This document shows positions 16,487 through 24,457 of a stretch of 64,000 bases of DNA, one piece after another. Every line of letters starts with the position of its first letter. The first letter of the stretch is position 1. Below the pieces are notes generated by a model, which was not told the origin of the DNA, made no database searches, and saw nothing but the letters and a program-made list of their open reading frames with translations. Where the stretch lies: NCBI GenBank assembly GCA_964398185.1, contig CAYNML010000005.1, positions 1-64,000 on the forward strand, in the 5' to 3' direction. The position numbers and the translations under genes are program-made. The DNA comes from Fen-1058 sp964398185. GTDB lineage: Bacteria; Chloroflexota; Anaerolineae; Fen-1058.

Positions 16487-16505
16487 TTAGTCATACCTAA
16501 ATTTT
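16482..16505. promoter_or_regulatory. Palindromic operator, likely DtxR-type
   Basis: AAAATTTAG and CTAAATTTT form a perfect 9-bp inverted repeat around TCATAC, covering the -10 box and the start site. The TTTAG-G/CTAAA half-sites resemble operators of DtxR/MntR-family repressors. Since the next gene is a DtxR protein, metal-dependent autorepression of the feo operon is the simple reading. Confidence 0.75.
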
Positions 16506-16523
16506 CTTCTAGGCATTCCGCAA

Positions 16524-17186
16524 ATGGAAAAGTTCAGCCCGCCCATCGAAGACTACCTGAAGACGATCTACCTGCTGCACGAGCGCGCGGGCGCGGCCAG
16601 CACCACCGGCATCGCCGCGGCGCTGGAAGTGACGCCCGCCAGCGTCACCGGCATGATCAAGAAACTGGCCGAGTTGAAGCTGGTGCGCCATACGCCCTAT
16701 CAGGGCGTGGAACTCACCCGGTCAGGCGCGAGGATCGCGCTGGAGATGGTGCGCCACCATCGGCTGCTGGAACTCTTTCTGATGGAAGCGCTGGGCTACA
16801 CCTGGGATGAAGTTCACGCCGAAGCCGATGTGCTGGAGCACGTCATCAGCGAAGAATTTGAAGAGCGCATGGCGGCGCGGCTGGGCTATCCCACCGTCGA
16901 TCCGCACGGCGATCCGATCCCGGCCAAGGACGGCACCATCGCGGCGGTGCAAGAGCGCGCCCTGCTCGACATGCAGCCGGGGGAGTCCGCGCAGATCACG
17001 CACGTCAACGACGCCAACGCGGAGATGCTGCGGTATGCGGCGAATGCGGGATTGACGCCCAACGCGCGCCTGACCTTGATCGCGGCGGAACCGTTCGGCG
17101 GATCGCTGCGCGTGAAGATCGGTCGGGCTGAGAAGTCGATCGGGCGGGAGTTGGCCGCGCAGATTTTCGTATCACGGAAAGCATGA
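16524..17186 (+). CDS. DtxR family metal-dependent transcriptional repressor
   Basis: A 220-residue protein with the full DtxR layout. It has an N-terminal winged helix (SPPIEDYLKTIYLL, TPASVTGMIKKLAELKLVRH), a dimerisation and metal domain with RHHRLLELFLMEALGY, HAEADVLEHVISEEFEERM and GYPTVDPHGDPIP, and a C-terminal SH3-like/FeoA domain (about 140-215). The conserved E-x-x-x-E-H residues for metal are present. With Fe2+ (or Mn2+) bound it should repress; its operator is the palindrome 18 bp upstream of the start. It opens an iron-uptake operon. Confidence 0.92.
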   Translation: MEKFSPPIEDYLKTIYLLHERAGAASTTGIAAALEVTPASVTGMIKKLAELKLVRHTPYQGVELTRSGARIALEMVRHHRLLELFLMEALGYTWDEVHAEADVLEHVISEEFEERMAARLGYPTVDPHGDPIPAKDGTIAAVQERALLDMQPGESAQITHVNDANAEMLRYAANAGLTPNARLTLIAAEPFGGSLRVKIGRAEKSIGRELAAQIFVSRKA

Positions 17187-17216
17187 CAGCCATCAACTAA
17201 CGGGAGGTAAACAGCC

Positions 17217-18278
17217 ATGTACGATCCTTTGATTGCTTTGATCGTCGGCAGCGTGGCCGTGGCGGGCGGCGCGCTGATCTTCTGGCCGGATAAGGGCCTG
17301 TTCAGCCGCTGGCAGCGATCGCGGCGGGTGACGCAGCGCGTGTTGAGCGAAGACGCGTTGAAGCACATTCACGAGACGCAGCTGCACGGCCGGCGCCCCA
17401 CCCTGTCCAGCCTCGCGGGCGCACTGCAAATCAGCCAGAATCGCGCCGCCGAGCTGCTGACCGATCTCGATCAGCGCGGGCTGCTGGCCATCGAGGGCGA
17501 AGAACTGCGCCTGACGCCCACCGGCCGCGAAGCGGCGCTGCACGTCATCCGCGCGCATCGCCTGTGGGAACGCTATCTGGCCGACGACACCGGCTTTGCC
17601 GAGGCCGACTGGCATCATCTGGCCGAGCAGCACGAGCACGATCTGTCGCCGCGCGAAGTCGATGCGCTGGCCGCGCGGCTGGGCAATCCCACGCACGATC
17701 CGCACGGTGATCCCATCCCCACACCCGACGGTGAAATCATTGGACACAGCGGCCGGCCGCTGGCCACCCTGTCGCTCAACACCGTGGCCCGCATCGTGCA
17801 CGTCGAAGATGAACCCGAGACCGTGTACGCGCAATTGGTGGCCGAAGGACTTTATCCGGGCCAACGGGTGCGCCTGCTGGAAGTGACGCCGCAGCGCGTG
17901 CGCTTCTGGGCCAGCGGCAACGAGCACGTCCTCGCGCCCATCGTCGCGGCGAACATCGCCGTAGTGCCGGAGGAAGAACCAGCTGCAAGCGATCTGCAGT
18001 CCGCCAACGACGAACCGCTGCACAATCTCAAACTCAATGAAAGCGGCACCATCACGGGCCTGTCACCGCGCTGCCGTGGCGTCGAACGCCGCCGCATGCT
18101 GGATCTGGGCATCGTCCCCGGCACGGTGGTGCGCGCCGAGATGATCAGCCCCAGCGGGGATCCGATGGCCTATCGGGTGCGGGGCGCGCTGATTGCCCTG
18201 CGCCGCGAGCAGGCCGAACTGGTCCGCGTCGTGCGCGGCACAACCACCCCCACATCGATCAGCGAGGTGCAGGCATGA
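17217..18278 (+). CDS. Membrane-anchored DtxR-like/FeoA fusion protein
   Basis: A 353-residue protein. Residues 5-24 (LIALIVGSVAVAGGALIFWP) form one N-terminal membrane segment. It is followed by a winged-helix region (TLSSLAGALQISQNRAAELL), a DtxR-type metal/dimer domain (VIRAHRLWERYLADD, HEHDLSPREVDALAARLGNP, DPHGDPIP) and two FeoA/SH3-like domains (about 185-245 and 265-340, the latter with GVERRRMLDLGIVPGT). FeoA normally assists FeoB. Here it is built onto a DtxR body held at the membrane, suggesting an iron sensor acting on the transporter rather than a free repressor. The stop overlaps feoB by 4 bp. Confidence 0.85.
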   Translation: MYDPLIALIVGSVAVAGGALIFWPDKGLFSRWQRSRRVTQRVLSEDALKHIHETQLHGRRPTLSSLAGALQISQNRAAELLTDLDQRGLLAIEGEELRLTPTGREAALHVIRAHRLWERYLADDTGFAEADWHHLAEQHEHDLSPREVDALAARLGNPTHDPHGDPIPTPDGEIIGHSGRPLATLSLNTVARIVHVEDEPETVYAQLVAEGLYPGQRVRLLEVTPQRVRFWASGNEHVLAPIVAANIAVVPEEEPAASDLQSANDEPLHNLKLNESGTITGLSPRCRGVERRRMLDLGIVPGTVVRAEMISPSGDPMAYRVRGALIALRREQAELVRVVRGTTTPTSISEVQA

Positions 18279-19111
18279 GCGACACCACCCCAACGCCAGC
18301 AACAGCCGCTTGCGCCACCTGCCCCGCTTACAACGCCGGCAATTTGCTGCGGCTGGGCGTCAACATGGAAAACTGGGATCACGTCATCGCGCTGGCGGGC
18401 AATCCCAATGTAGGCAAGAGCACGGTCTTCAACGCGCTGACCGGACTGCGCCAGCACACCGGCAACTGGCCGGGCAAAACCGTGGCGCGCGCCGAAGGCG
18501 GGTTTGAATACGGCGGCAAGCGTTTCAAGCTCGTCGATCTGCCCGGCACGTATTCGCTGCTGGCCACCAGCCTTGACGAAGAAATCGCGCGCGACTTCAT
18601 TCTCTTCGGGCAGCCCGATGTGACGCTCGTCGTGGTCGATGCCACGCGGCTGGAGCGCAATCTCAATCTGGTGCTGCAGGTGTTGGAGATCACCGATCGG
18701 GTGGTGGTGTGTCTCAACTTGATGGACGAAGCGCGCCGTCACAAATTGCAGATCGACGATCGGCGCCTGGCGCGCGATCTGAATGTGCCGGTCGTGCCCA
18801 CCGCGGCGCGCCAGCGAGAAGGCTTCGAGCTGTTGTTGCAGACCATCGCCGAGATGGCCGCCGGCAAGATCGGCGGACGCCCGCAGCGGTTGTATCAAGA
18901 GCCGCCGGAACTGAAACGCGCCGTCAACACGCTGGTGGCGCAGATCGAAGCGCGCTTTCCGGGCTTGCCCAATGCGCGCTGGGTGGCGCTGCGCCTGCTC
19001 GACGGCGACGAGCGCATTAGCGAAGCGGTGAAGAAGGGCGAACTGGGCCAGCTTACCGCGCCCCCAACGCCGTTGATGGCGCCCGCACAAATGAGTGAGG
19101 TGACCCCATGA
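18275..19111 (+). CDS. feoB: Ferrous iron transport protein B, G-protein part
   Basis: 278 residues comprising the cytosolic GTPase of FeoB as a separate protein. The G motifs are visible: GNPNVGKST (G1), the Thr of NWPGKT (G2), DLPGTYSL (G3) and NLMD (G4). The GDI-like helical region follows (about 205-270). An N-terminal CATCP motif precedes the GTPase and is uncommon. In classical FeoB this domain is joined to the membrane pore; here the membrane part is the next gene, overlapping by 4 bp, so the two should be made in equal amounts and assemble. Confidence 0.93.
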   Translation: MSDTTPTPATAACATCPAYNAGNLLRLGVNMENWDHVIALAGNPNVGKSTVFNALTGLRQHTGNWPGKTVARAEGGFEYGGKRFKLVDLPGTYSLLATSLDEEIARDFILFGQPDVTLVVVDATRLERNLNLVLQVLEITDRVVVCLNLMDEARRHKLQIDDRRLARDLNVPVVPTAARQREGFELLLQTIAEMAAGKIGGRPQRLYQEPPELKRAVNTLVAQIEARFPGLPNARWVALRLLDGDERISEAVKKGELGQLTAPPTPLMAPAQMSEVTP

Positions 19112-20568
19112 GCACCATGTCCTTGACCAACGCTTCCGGTTATCAACCAACCGATCAGCGATCCGCGCCCGACGAAATTCTGGCGACGGCGCAGACGCTG
19201 CGTTACGAAGTAGGCGACTTTCACGATCGGCTGGCCGAAGCGATCTACACCGAGGCCGCGCGCCTCGCCGATCGCGCCGTTACGCGGCCCGGTCAACCCA
19301 TGCGCTTCGATTTCGACCGTACGCTTGATCGGATTATTACCAGCCGCGTGTGGGGCTTCCCGTTGATGATTGCGCTGCTGGCCGGTGTCTTCTGGCTGAC
19401 GATCACTGGCGCGAACGTTCCCTCGCAGATGTTGTCGACGATCCTGATCGATACGATTTATCCGGCTCTGAAGAACCTGGCGGCCACGATCGGTCTGCCG
19501 TGGTGGTTGAGCGGCCTGTTGATCGACGGCATCTACCTGGCCACGGCGTGGGTCATCAGTGTGATGCTGCCGCCGATGGCGATCTTCTTCCCGCTATTCA
19601 CGCTGCTGGAAGACTTCGGTTATTTGCCGCGCGTCGCTTTCAATCTGGATAATCTCTTCAAGAAGGCGGGCGCGCACGGCAAGCAGTCGCTAAGCATGAC
19701 GATGGGCTTCGGCTGCAACGCGGCGGGCGTGGTGGCCACCCGCATCATCGACAGTCCGCGCGAACGGCTGATTGCCATCCTCACCAACAACTTCGCGTTG
19801 TGCAACGGGCGCTGGCCCACGCAGATTCTCGTCGCCACCATCTTCATCGGGGCGCTGGTGCCGCCGGCGCTCAGCGGACTGGTTTCGGCGCTGGCGGTGG
19901 TCGGCATCGCCGTGTTGGGCGTGGTGCTCACCTTTGTCATCTCGCGCGTGCTGTCGCGCACGGCGCTCAAAGGCGAAGTCTCGACGTTCAGCCTCGAACT
20001 GCCGCCCTATCGTCCGCCGCGCATCTGGCAGACGATCTATACCTCGATCATCGATCGCACGTTGATTGTATTGTGGCGCGCGATCAAGTACGCCGCCCCG
20101 GCCGGGGCAGTGATCTGGTTGAGCGCGAATATCATGATCGGCGGTGTCAGCATTGCCGAGCATCTGATCAATCTACTCAACCCGATCGGGCTGTTGATCG
20201 GCCTGAACGGGGTCATTCTCGTCGCGTACCTCTTCGCCATCCCGGCGAACGAGATTGTCATCCCCACGGTGCTCATGCTGACCGTATTAGTTACCGGTCA
20301 AAGTGGCGCGGGCGCCGGCGTGATGTTCGAAATGGACGAGGCCGGCACGTTGACGCTGCTGCAAGCGGGCGGCTGGACGCTGTTGACGGCCATCAATCTG
20401 ATGCTGTTCAGTTTGATTCACAATCCGTGCAGCACCACGCTGGATACCATCCGCAAAGAAACGGGCAGCCGCAAATGGATGATCGTGTCGGCGCTGCTGC
20501 CGCTGGGACTGGGCTTTACCGTGACCTTCTTCGTGGCGCAAATCTGGCGATTGCTGGGCGGAGTGTGA
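19108..20568 (+). CDS. feoB: Ferrous iron transport protein B, membrane permease part
   Basis: 486 residues with about eight hydrophobic segments. The core carries FeoB gate motifs: FPLFTLLEDFGYLPRVAF, MGFGCNAAGVVATR (the conserved Cys of the first Gate domain) and FAIPANEIVIP, LMLFSLIHNPCSTTL (second Gate with Cys). It carries Fe2+ inward with the GTPase encoded just upstream. The first 80 residues are soluble and may form the contact with the separate G-protein. The ATG overlaps the upstream stop by 4 bp. Confidence 0.93.
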   Translation: MSTMSLTNASGYQPTDQRSAPDEILATAQTLRYEVGDFHDRLAEAIYTEAARLADRAVTRPGQPMRFDFDRTLDRIITSRVWGFPLMIALLAGVFWLTITGANVPSQMLSTILIDTIYPALKNLAATIGLPWWLSGLLIDGIYLATAWVISVMLPPMAIFFPLFTLLEDFGYLPRVAFNLDNLFKKAGAHGKQSLSMTMGFGCNAAGVVATRIIDSPRERLIAILTNNFALCNGRWPTQILVATIFIGALVPPALSGLVSALAVVGIAVLGVVLTFVISRVLSRTALKGEVSTFSLELPPYRPPRIWQTIYTSIIDRTLIVLWRAIKYAAPAGAVIWLSANIMIGGVSIAEHLINLLNPIGLLIGLNGVILVAYLFAIPANEIVIPTVLMLTVLVTGQSGAGAGVMFEMDEAGTLTLLQAGGWTLLTAINLMLFSLIHNPCSTTLDTIRKETGSRKWMIVSALLPLGLGFTVTFFVAQIWRLLGGV

Positions 20569-20602
20569 TACACTTGGCGGACATTTTCAGTGTGGAGCAA
20601 GC

Positions 20603-21196
20603 ATGACTGATCAACCGTTGAGCAAGGTCGTCACCATCGTGTCCGGCCTGCCGCGTTCCGGCACGTCGATGATGATGAAAATGTTGGAAGCAGGCGGCCT
20701 GCCGCCGATCACCGACAACATCCGCACCGCCGATGAAGACAACCCCAAAGGCTATTACGAATTCGAGCGCGTGAAGCAGCTGCCCAAAGGCGACGTGGCC
20801 TGGCTGCCCGACGCGCAGGGCAAAGTGGTCAAAGTCATCGCGGCCTTGCTGCCGTATCTGCCCGGCGGCTATGAATACCGCGTCATCTTCATGCAGCGCG
20901 AAATGTCCGAAGTGCTGGCCTCGCAGCGGCAGATGTTAATCCGGCGCGGCGAAGATCCTGACAAAATTCCCGACGATGTGATCGCCAAGTTATTCGAGAA
21001 GCACTTAAAGCAAGTCAACGACTGGGTCAGCCAGCAGCCCAACGTTCAGCGCCTCGATGTGAACTACAACAAAATGCTGAAGAACCCCCAGTCATACATC
21101 GAGCAGATCGATGCGTTTCTAGGCAATCAACTGGATGTCGCCAAAATGGCGGCGGTGGTCGATCCGAGTTTGCATCGACAGCGCAAGGAAGTGTAG
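20603..21196 (+). CDS. Sulfotransferase family protein
   Basis: 197 residues with a P-loop-like PAPS-binding motif near the N-terminus (SGLPRSGTSMMMKML) and a distal region (VIFMQREMSEVLASQRQML) matching the 3'-phosphate-binding part of the family. The protein is shorter than typical sulfotransferases (250-300), and the acceptor is unknown. It may act on a cell-surface or lipid substrate. It lies 34 bp after feoB but shows no functional link to iron. Confidence 0.8.
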   Translation: MTDQPLSKVVTIVSGLPRSGTSMMMKMLEAGGLPPITDNIRTADEDNPKGYYEFERVKQLPKGDVAWLPDAQGKVVKVIAALLPYLPGGYEYRVIFMQREMSEVLASQRQMLIRRGEDPDKIPDDVIAKLFEKHLKQVNDWVSQQPNVQRLDVNYNKMLKNPQSYIEQIDAFLGNQLDVAKMAAVVDPSLHRQRKEV

Positions 21197-21240
21197 GGCA
21201 AGATGGCAGCTTGCCGCGCGAGTTGGCAACTCGCGCTACA
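21193..21240. repeat. Palindromic repeat, family copy 2
   Basis: Beginning at the stop codon of the sulfotransferase gene, GGCAAG/CTTGCC and GCGCGAGTT-GGC-AACTCGCGC form two adjacent stems. It aligns with 1542-1594. Both copies start at a stop codon with TGTAGGGC. Confidence 0.7.
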
Positions 21241-21253
21241 AGTGGAGCGCGTA

Positions 21254-21592
21254 ATGGAGGTCGTCAAATCGATCGGGTTGTTTGCGCTGGCCGGCCTGTG
21301 CGAGATTGGCGGCGGTTATCTGGTGTGGCAGTGGCTGCGCGAGGGCAAGAGCATCTGGGTGGGTGTGATCGGCGCTGTGATTCTGGTGCTGTATGGCATC
21401 ATCCCCACCCTGCAACCCGCTACTTTCACTTTTGGGCGCGTCTACGCGGCCTATGGCGGTGTCTTCATCGTGCTGTCGCTGTTGTGGGGTTGGCAGATCG
21501 ATCACAAGCAGCCGGACACCTTCGATCTCATCGGCGGATTGATCTGCTTGATCGGCGTAGCCATCATCATGTATGCGCCACGGCAGGCTTGA
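21254..21592 (+). CDS. YnfA family (UPF0060) membrane protein
   Basis: A 112-residue protein with four predicted membrane helices and the family signature LFALAGLCEIGGGYLVWQWL, YGIIPTLQPATFTFGRVYAAYGGVF and WGWQIDHKQPDTFDLIGG. The family is related to small multidrug-resistance transporters but has no firm substrate. The ATG at 21254 (after AGTGGAG) is chosen over a longer frame that runs through the palindromic repeat. Confidence 0.9.
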   Translation: MEVVKSIGLFALAGLCEIGGGYLVWQWLREGKSIWVGVIGAVILVLYGIIPTLQPATFTFGRVYAAYGGVFIVLSLLWGWQIDHKQPDTFDLIGGLICLIGVAIIMYAPRQA

Positions 21593-21622
21593 CAACCATG
21601 ATCGTCAAAACGAAGGGATGAT

Positions 21623-22396
21623 ATGACACGCCTGACGCTGTACGCGTGGAACGTGAACGGCATTCGCGCCGCTGAAAAGAAGGGCTTTCTCGACTGGCTG
21701 GCGCAGTGCGGCGGCGATATCGTCGCCGTGCAGGAAACCAAGGCGCATCCCGATCAACTTTCGGCGGCTCTCCTCAACCCGATCGGTTATCACGCCGCCT
21801 GGAGTTCCGCTGAGAAGAAGGGCTACAGCGGCACGGCCACCTATTCGAAACAACAGCCCCTGGCGCTTAAGACCGGCTTCGATGATGAGCGCTTCGACAA
21901 AGATGGCCGCATCCTGATCAGTGACTTCGAGCGCTTTGTGCTCTTCAACATCTATTTTCCCAACGGCGGGCGCGGCCCTGAATGGGTCAAGCACAAGCTC
22001 GAGTTCTACACGCGGTTTCTGGAAGTGGTCGCCGGTTACACGGCGAAAGGCCGCTCGGTTGTCATCACCGGCGATGTGAACACCGCCTACGCCGAGATCG
22101 ATCTGGCGCGGCCCAAAGAGAATGCAAAGAAGTCAGGCTTCCTGCCGGAAGAGCGCGAAGCGATGAACGCCTTCTTCGCCGCCGGGTTGATCGATACCTT
22201 TCGGTTCCTGCATCCCGCCGAAGTGAAATACACCTGGTGGGATCAGGTCACGCGGGCGCGTGAACGCAACGTGGGCTGGCGCATCGACTACTTCTTCGTG
22301 ACGCCCGATCTGAAAGATCGCGTGGTCGCCGCCGACATCCACATGGACGTGATGGGCTCGGATCACTGCCCGATTAGCTTGACGCTGGACGTGTAA
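21623..22396 (+). CDS. xth: Exodeoxyribonuclease III (AP endonuclease family)
   Basis: 257 residues of the EEP fold. Visible active-site motifs are YAWNVNGIRAA, VAVQETKAHPDQL (catalytic Glu), FPNGGRG, ITGDVNTAYAEIDL (Asp-Asn pair), WRIDYFFVTP and GSDHCPI (catalytic Asp-His). It cleaves at abasic sites and trims 3' ends in base-excision repair. The start ATG follows AAGGGATG. It lies beside the YnfA gene with no evident functional tie. Confidence 0.93.
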   Translation: MTRLTLYAWNVNGIRAAEKKGFLDWLAQCGGDIVAVQETKAHPDQLSAALLNPIGYHAAWSSAEKKGYSGTATYSKQQPLALKTGFDDERFDKDGRILISDFERFVLFNIYFPNGGRGPEWVKHKLEFYTRFLEVVAGYTAKGRSVVITGDVNTAYAEIDLARPKENAKKSGFLPEEREAMNAFFAAGLIDTFRFLHPAEVKYTWWDQVTRARERNVGWRIDYFFVTPDLKDRVVAADIHMDVMGSDHCPISLTLDV

Positions 22397-22557
22397 CCAC
22401 AGCCCCTCCCCTCTCCTGAGAACGTCTGCTTGTCCGCAGAAAAGGGGGCCGTACCGCGCACCGCGCAGGGTGGACGAAACAAAGTCCCCGTGGGCGTTCG
22501 CCACGCTCTGGCGCTGGATTCTCAGCCAGCGCGAGCGGTTGCGATGTATTTTCCCGC

Positions 22558-22587
22558 TTGACAAAGCCGCGCCAGCCGGCTTATAAT
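22558..22587 (+). promoter_or_regulatory. Promoter of the arsR-CDF operon
   Basis: TTGACA (22558-22563), an 18-bp spacer and TATAAT (22582-22587), both perfect, end 37 bp before the ArsR start. The preceding 160 bp hold only a small GCGCTGG/CCAGCGC hairpin (22511-22532). Confidence 0.85.
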
Positions 22588-22593
22588 GGCCTC

Positions 22594-22619
22594 AATATAT
22601 GAACAGATACTCAGGTATT
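22594..22619. promoter_or_regulatory. Candidate ArsR/SmtB operator
   Basis: AATATATGA (22594-22602) and TCAGGTATT (22611-22619) form an imperfect dyad of the AATA-N2-TGA / TCA-N2-TATT type used by SmtB/CzrA-like repressors. It sits just downstream of the -10 box, where bound repressor would block initiation. Confidence 0.55.
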
Positions 22620-22624
22620 AAACT

Positions 22625-22942
22625 ATGGCAAACCGCACCCGTAAGCCGCTCGAGTTGGATGATCACACCGCCAGCAACGTGGCCGAACTCTTCCGTGCGC
22701 TGAGCGATACCAGCCGCATCAAATTGCTGGCCGCGCTCATCGGCGGTGAGACGAACGTCGGGGCGCTGGCTGAGGCCGCCGGCCTCAGCGAATCAGCGGT
22801 GTCGCATCATATGCGCAGTCTGCGTCAACTGCGCATGGTGCGCGCCCGCAAAGACGGTCGGCAGGTGTTCTACACGCTGGACGACCAGCACATCATCGAT
22901 CTATTTCTGCGCGGCGTGGCGCACATTCAAAGCGGCGACTGA
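22625..22942 (+). CDS. ArsR/SmtB family metal-responsive repressor
   Basis: A 105-residue winged-helix protein: LFRALSDTSRIKLLAALIGG, then the recognition helix in AGLSESAVSHHMRSLRQLRM and the wing KDGRQVFYTLDD. The last helix reads DQHIIDLFLRGVAH, matching the D-x-H-x10-H zinc pattern of the alpha-5 site in SmtB/CzrA; the fourth ligand position (His or Glu three residues later) is Ser. It should release the operator on binding Zn2+ or a similar metal and derepress the CDF transporter that starts 1 bp after its stop. Confidence 0.88.
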   Translation: MANRTRKPLELDDHTASNVAELFRALSDTSRIKLLAALIGGETNVGALAEAAGLSESAVSHHMRSLRQLRMVRARKDGRQVFYTLDDQHIIDLFLRGVAHIQSGD

Positions 22943-22943
22943 C

Positions 22944-23879
22944 ATGGCGCATACGCACACAATACAGACGATCACCCGCCGCCTGGCGCTGGCCCTGGTC
23001 ATCACGCTGGGCTTTGTGTTCATCGAGGCCATCGCCGGCCTTATCGCCAACAGCCTGGCCCTGCTCACCGATGCCGCGCACAACCTGACGGACGTCATCG
23101 CCCTGGCGTTGAGCTGGTATGCCGTGCGCTTGACCCTGCGCCCGGCGAATTCCGGCAAGACGTTCGGTTATCATCGCGCTGGAATCTTGATCGCGCTCTT
23201 CAATTCGACGACGCTGGTGATCATTGCGCTAGGAATTTTCTACGAAGCGTATCAACGCCTGCTCAATCCGCCGCAAGTAGAAGGCGGACTGATGACGGCC
23301 GTCGCCGCACTGGCGTTCATCGTCAATCTAGGCACCGCCCTGCTGGTGAAGCCCGGCAGCGACCACGATCTGAACCAGCGCAGCGCGTTCATCCACCTCG
23401 CCGGTGATGCGCTCTCGACGCTGGGGGCATTGATCGCCGGCGTGTTGATCATGCTCACGGGCTGGTATATTCTCGATCCATTGGTCAGCGTCCTGATCGG
23501 CCTGCTCATCGTGTGGAATGCGTGGCTGATCATCCGCGAGAGCGTGGAGATTCTGCTGGAAGGCACACCGCGCGACATCGATGTCGATCTGCTGGTCAAA
23601 GATATGCAGCGGGTAGACGGCGTGCGCGGCGTCCATGATCTGCACGTGTGGAGCATCACGCAGAACATGCGCGCCCTGTCGGCGCACGTGCTGGTGGACG
23701 ATGAGCCGATCAGCGTGGGGGCCGGAATTCAGCGGCAGCTTAACGAACTATTGCACATCCGATACAACATCGCTCATGCGACGCTGCAACTGGAGTGTGT
23801 GGGCTGTGAACCGGATACATTGTACTGTGAGTTGAACGTCCACGAGCATGGACACTCGACGGAATCAGACCATCTATAA
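22944..23879 (+). CDS. Cation diffusion facilitator (CzcD/ZitB-type metal efflux)
   Basis: 311 residues with six membrane helices and the CDF metal-site motifs TDAAHNLTD (helix 2) and HLAGDALS (helix 5), followed by a cytosolic domain (about 210-300). The C-terminal tail NVHEHGHSTESDHL is His-rich. The protein exports Zn2+ (possibly Cd2+/Co2+) in exchange for protons. It is co-transcribed with the ArsR gene. Its last 32 bp overlap the next reading frame, which begins inside the His-rich tail. Confidence 0.92.
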   Translation: MAHTHTIQTITRRLALALVITLGFVFIEAIAGLIANSLALLTDAAHNLTDVIALALSWYAVRLTLRPANSGKTFGYHRAGILIALFNSTTLVIIALGIFYEAYQRLLNPPQVEGGLMTAVAALAFIVNLGTALLVKPGSDHDLNQRSAFIHLAGDALSTLGALIAGVLIMLTGWYILDPLVSVLIGLLIVWNAWLIIRESVEILLEGTPRDIDVDLLVKDMQRVDGVRGVHDLHVWSITQNMRALSAHVLVDDEPISVGAGIQRQLNELLHIRYNIAHATLQLECVGCEPDTLYCELNVHEHGHSTESDHL

Positions 23880-24456
23880 ACTATGGGCGCCTGTCTACGA
23901 CAAGGTCATGGGGCCGTTCGCAGGCCAGGCGCGGCGGCGCGCAGTCGAATGGCTGAACCTTCGCGCGGGGGAACGGGTATTCCTCTCGGGCGTGGGGACG
24001 GGGTTGGATTTGCGGCATGTACCGGCGGGTGTGAAGGCTGTCGGGATTGATCTCAGTCCGGCCATGCTGCGCAAGGCGCAAGAGAAAGCAAACGGACGGG
24101 AGATAAGTCTGCTGGAAATGAATGCCGAGGCGCTGGATTTTCCCGCTGACAGTTTCGATGTCGTGATCTTGAATTTGATTTTGAGCGTCGTGCCAGACGG
24201 CGCCGCGGCGTTCCGTGAAGCGTGGCGGGTGCTGCGCCCCGGCGGTCGGGCGGTGATTTTCGACAAGTTCGCGGCGGAGAGCCAGCCGCTCTCGGCGTTG
24301 CGGCGCGACCTGGGCAAGATCATTGCACTGTTCGGCACCGATCCCAATCGGCGCTTGAGTGACATCATCGGCCGGCCGCCTGACTTGACGATCGAACGTG
24401 ATGAACCGAGCTTGCTGCACGGGCAGTATCGTATTGTGGTATTGCGCAAAGGATGA
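23848..24456 (+). CDS. Class I SAM-dependent methyltransferase
   Basis: 202 residues with a Rossmann methyltransferase core: VFLSGVGTGLDL (motif I), AVGIDLSPAMLRKAQEK (motif II), NAEALDFPADSFDVVILNL and AWRVLRPGGRAVIFDKF. It resembles UbiE/PhcB-type small-molecule or lipid methyltransferases; the substrate is unknown. The start overlaps the CDF gene by 32 bp, so it probably rides in the same transcript. Confidence 0.85.
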   Translation: MDTRRNQTIYKLWAPVYDKVMGPFAGQARRRAVEWLNLRAGERVFLSGVGTGLDLRHVPAGVKAVGIDLSPAMLRKAQEKANGREISLLEMNAEALDFPADSFDVVILNLILSVVPDGAAAFREAWRVLRPGGRAVIFDKFAAESQPLSALRRDLGKIIALFGTDPNRRLSDIIGRPPDLTIERDEPSLLHGQYRIVVLRKG

Positions 24457-24457
24457 G

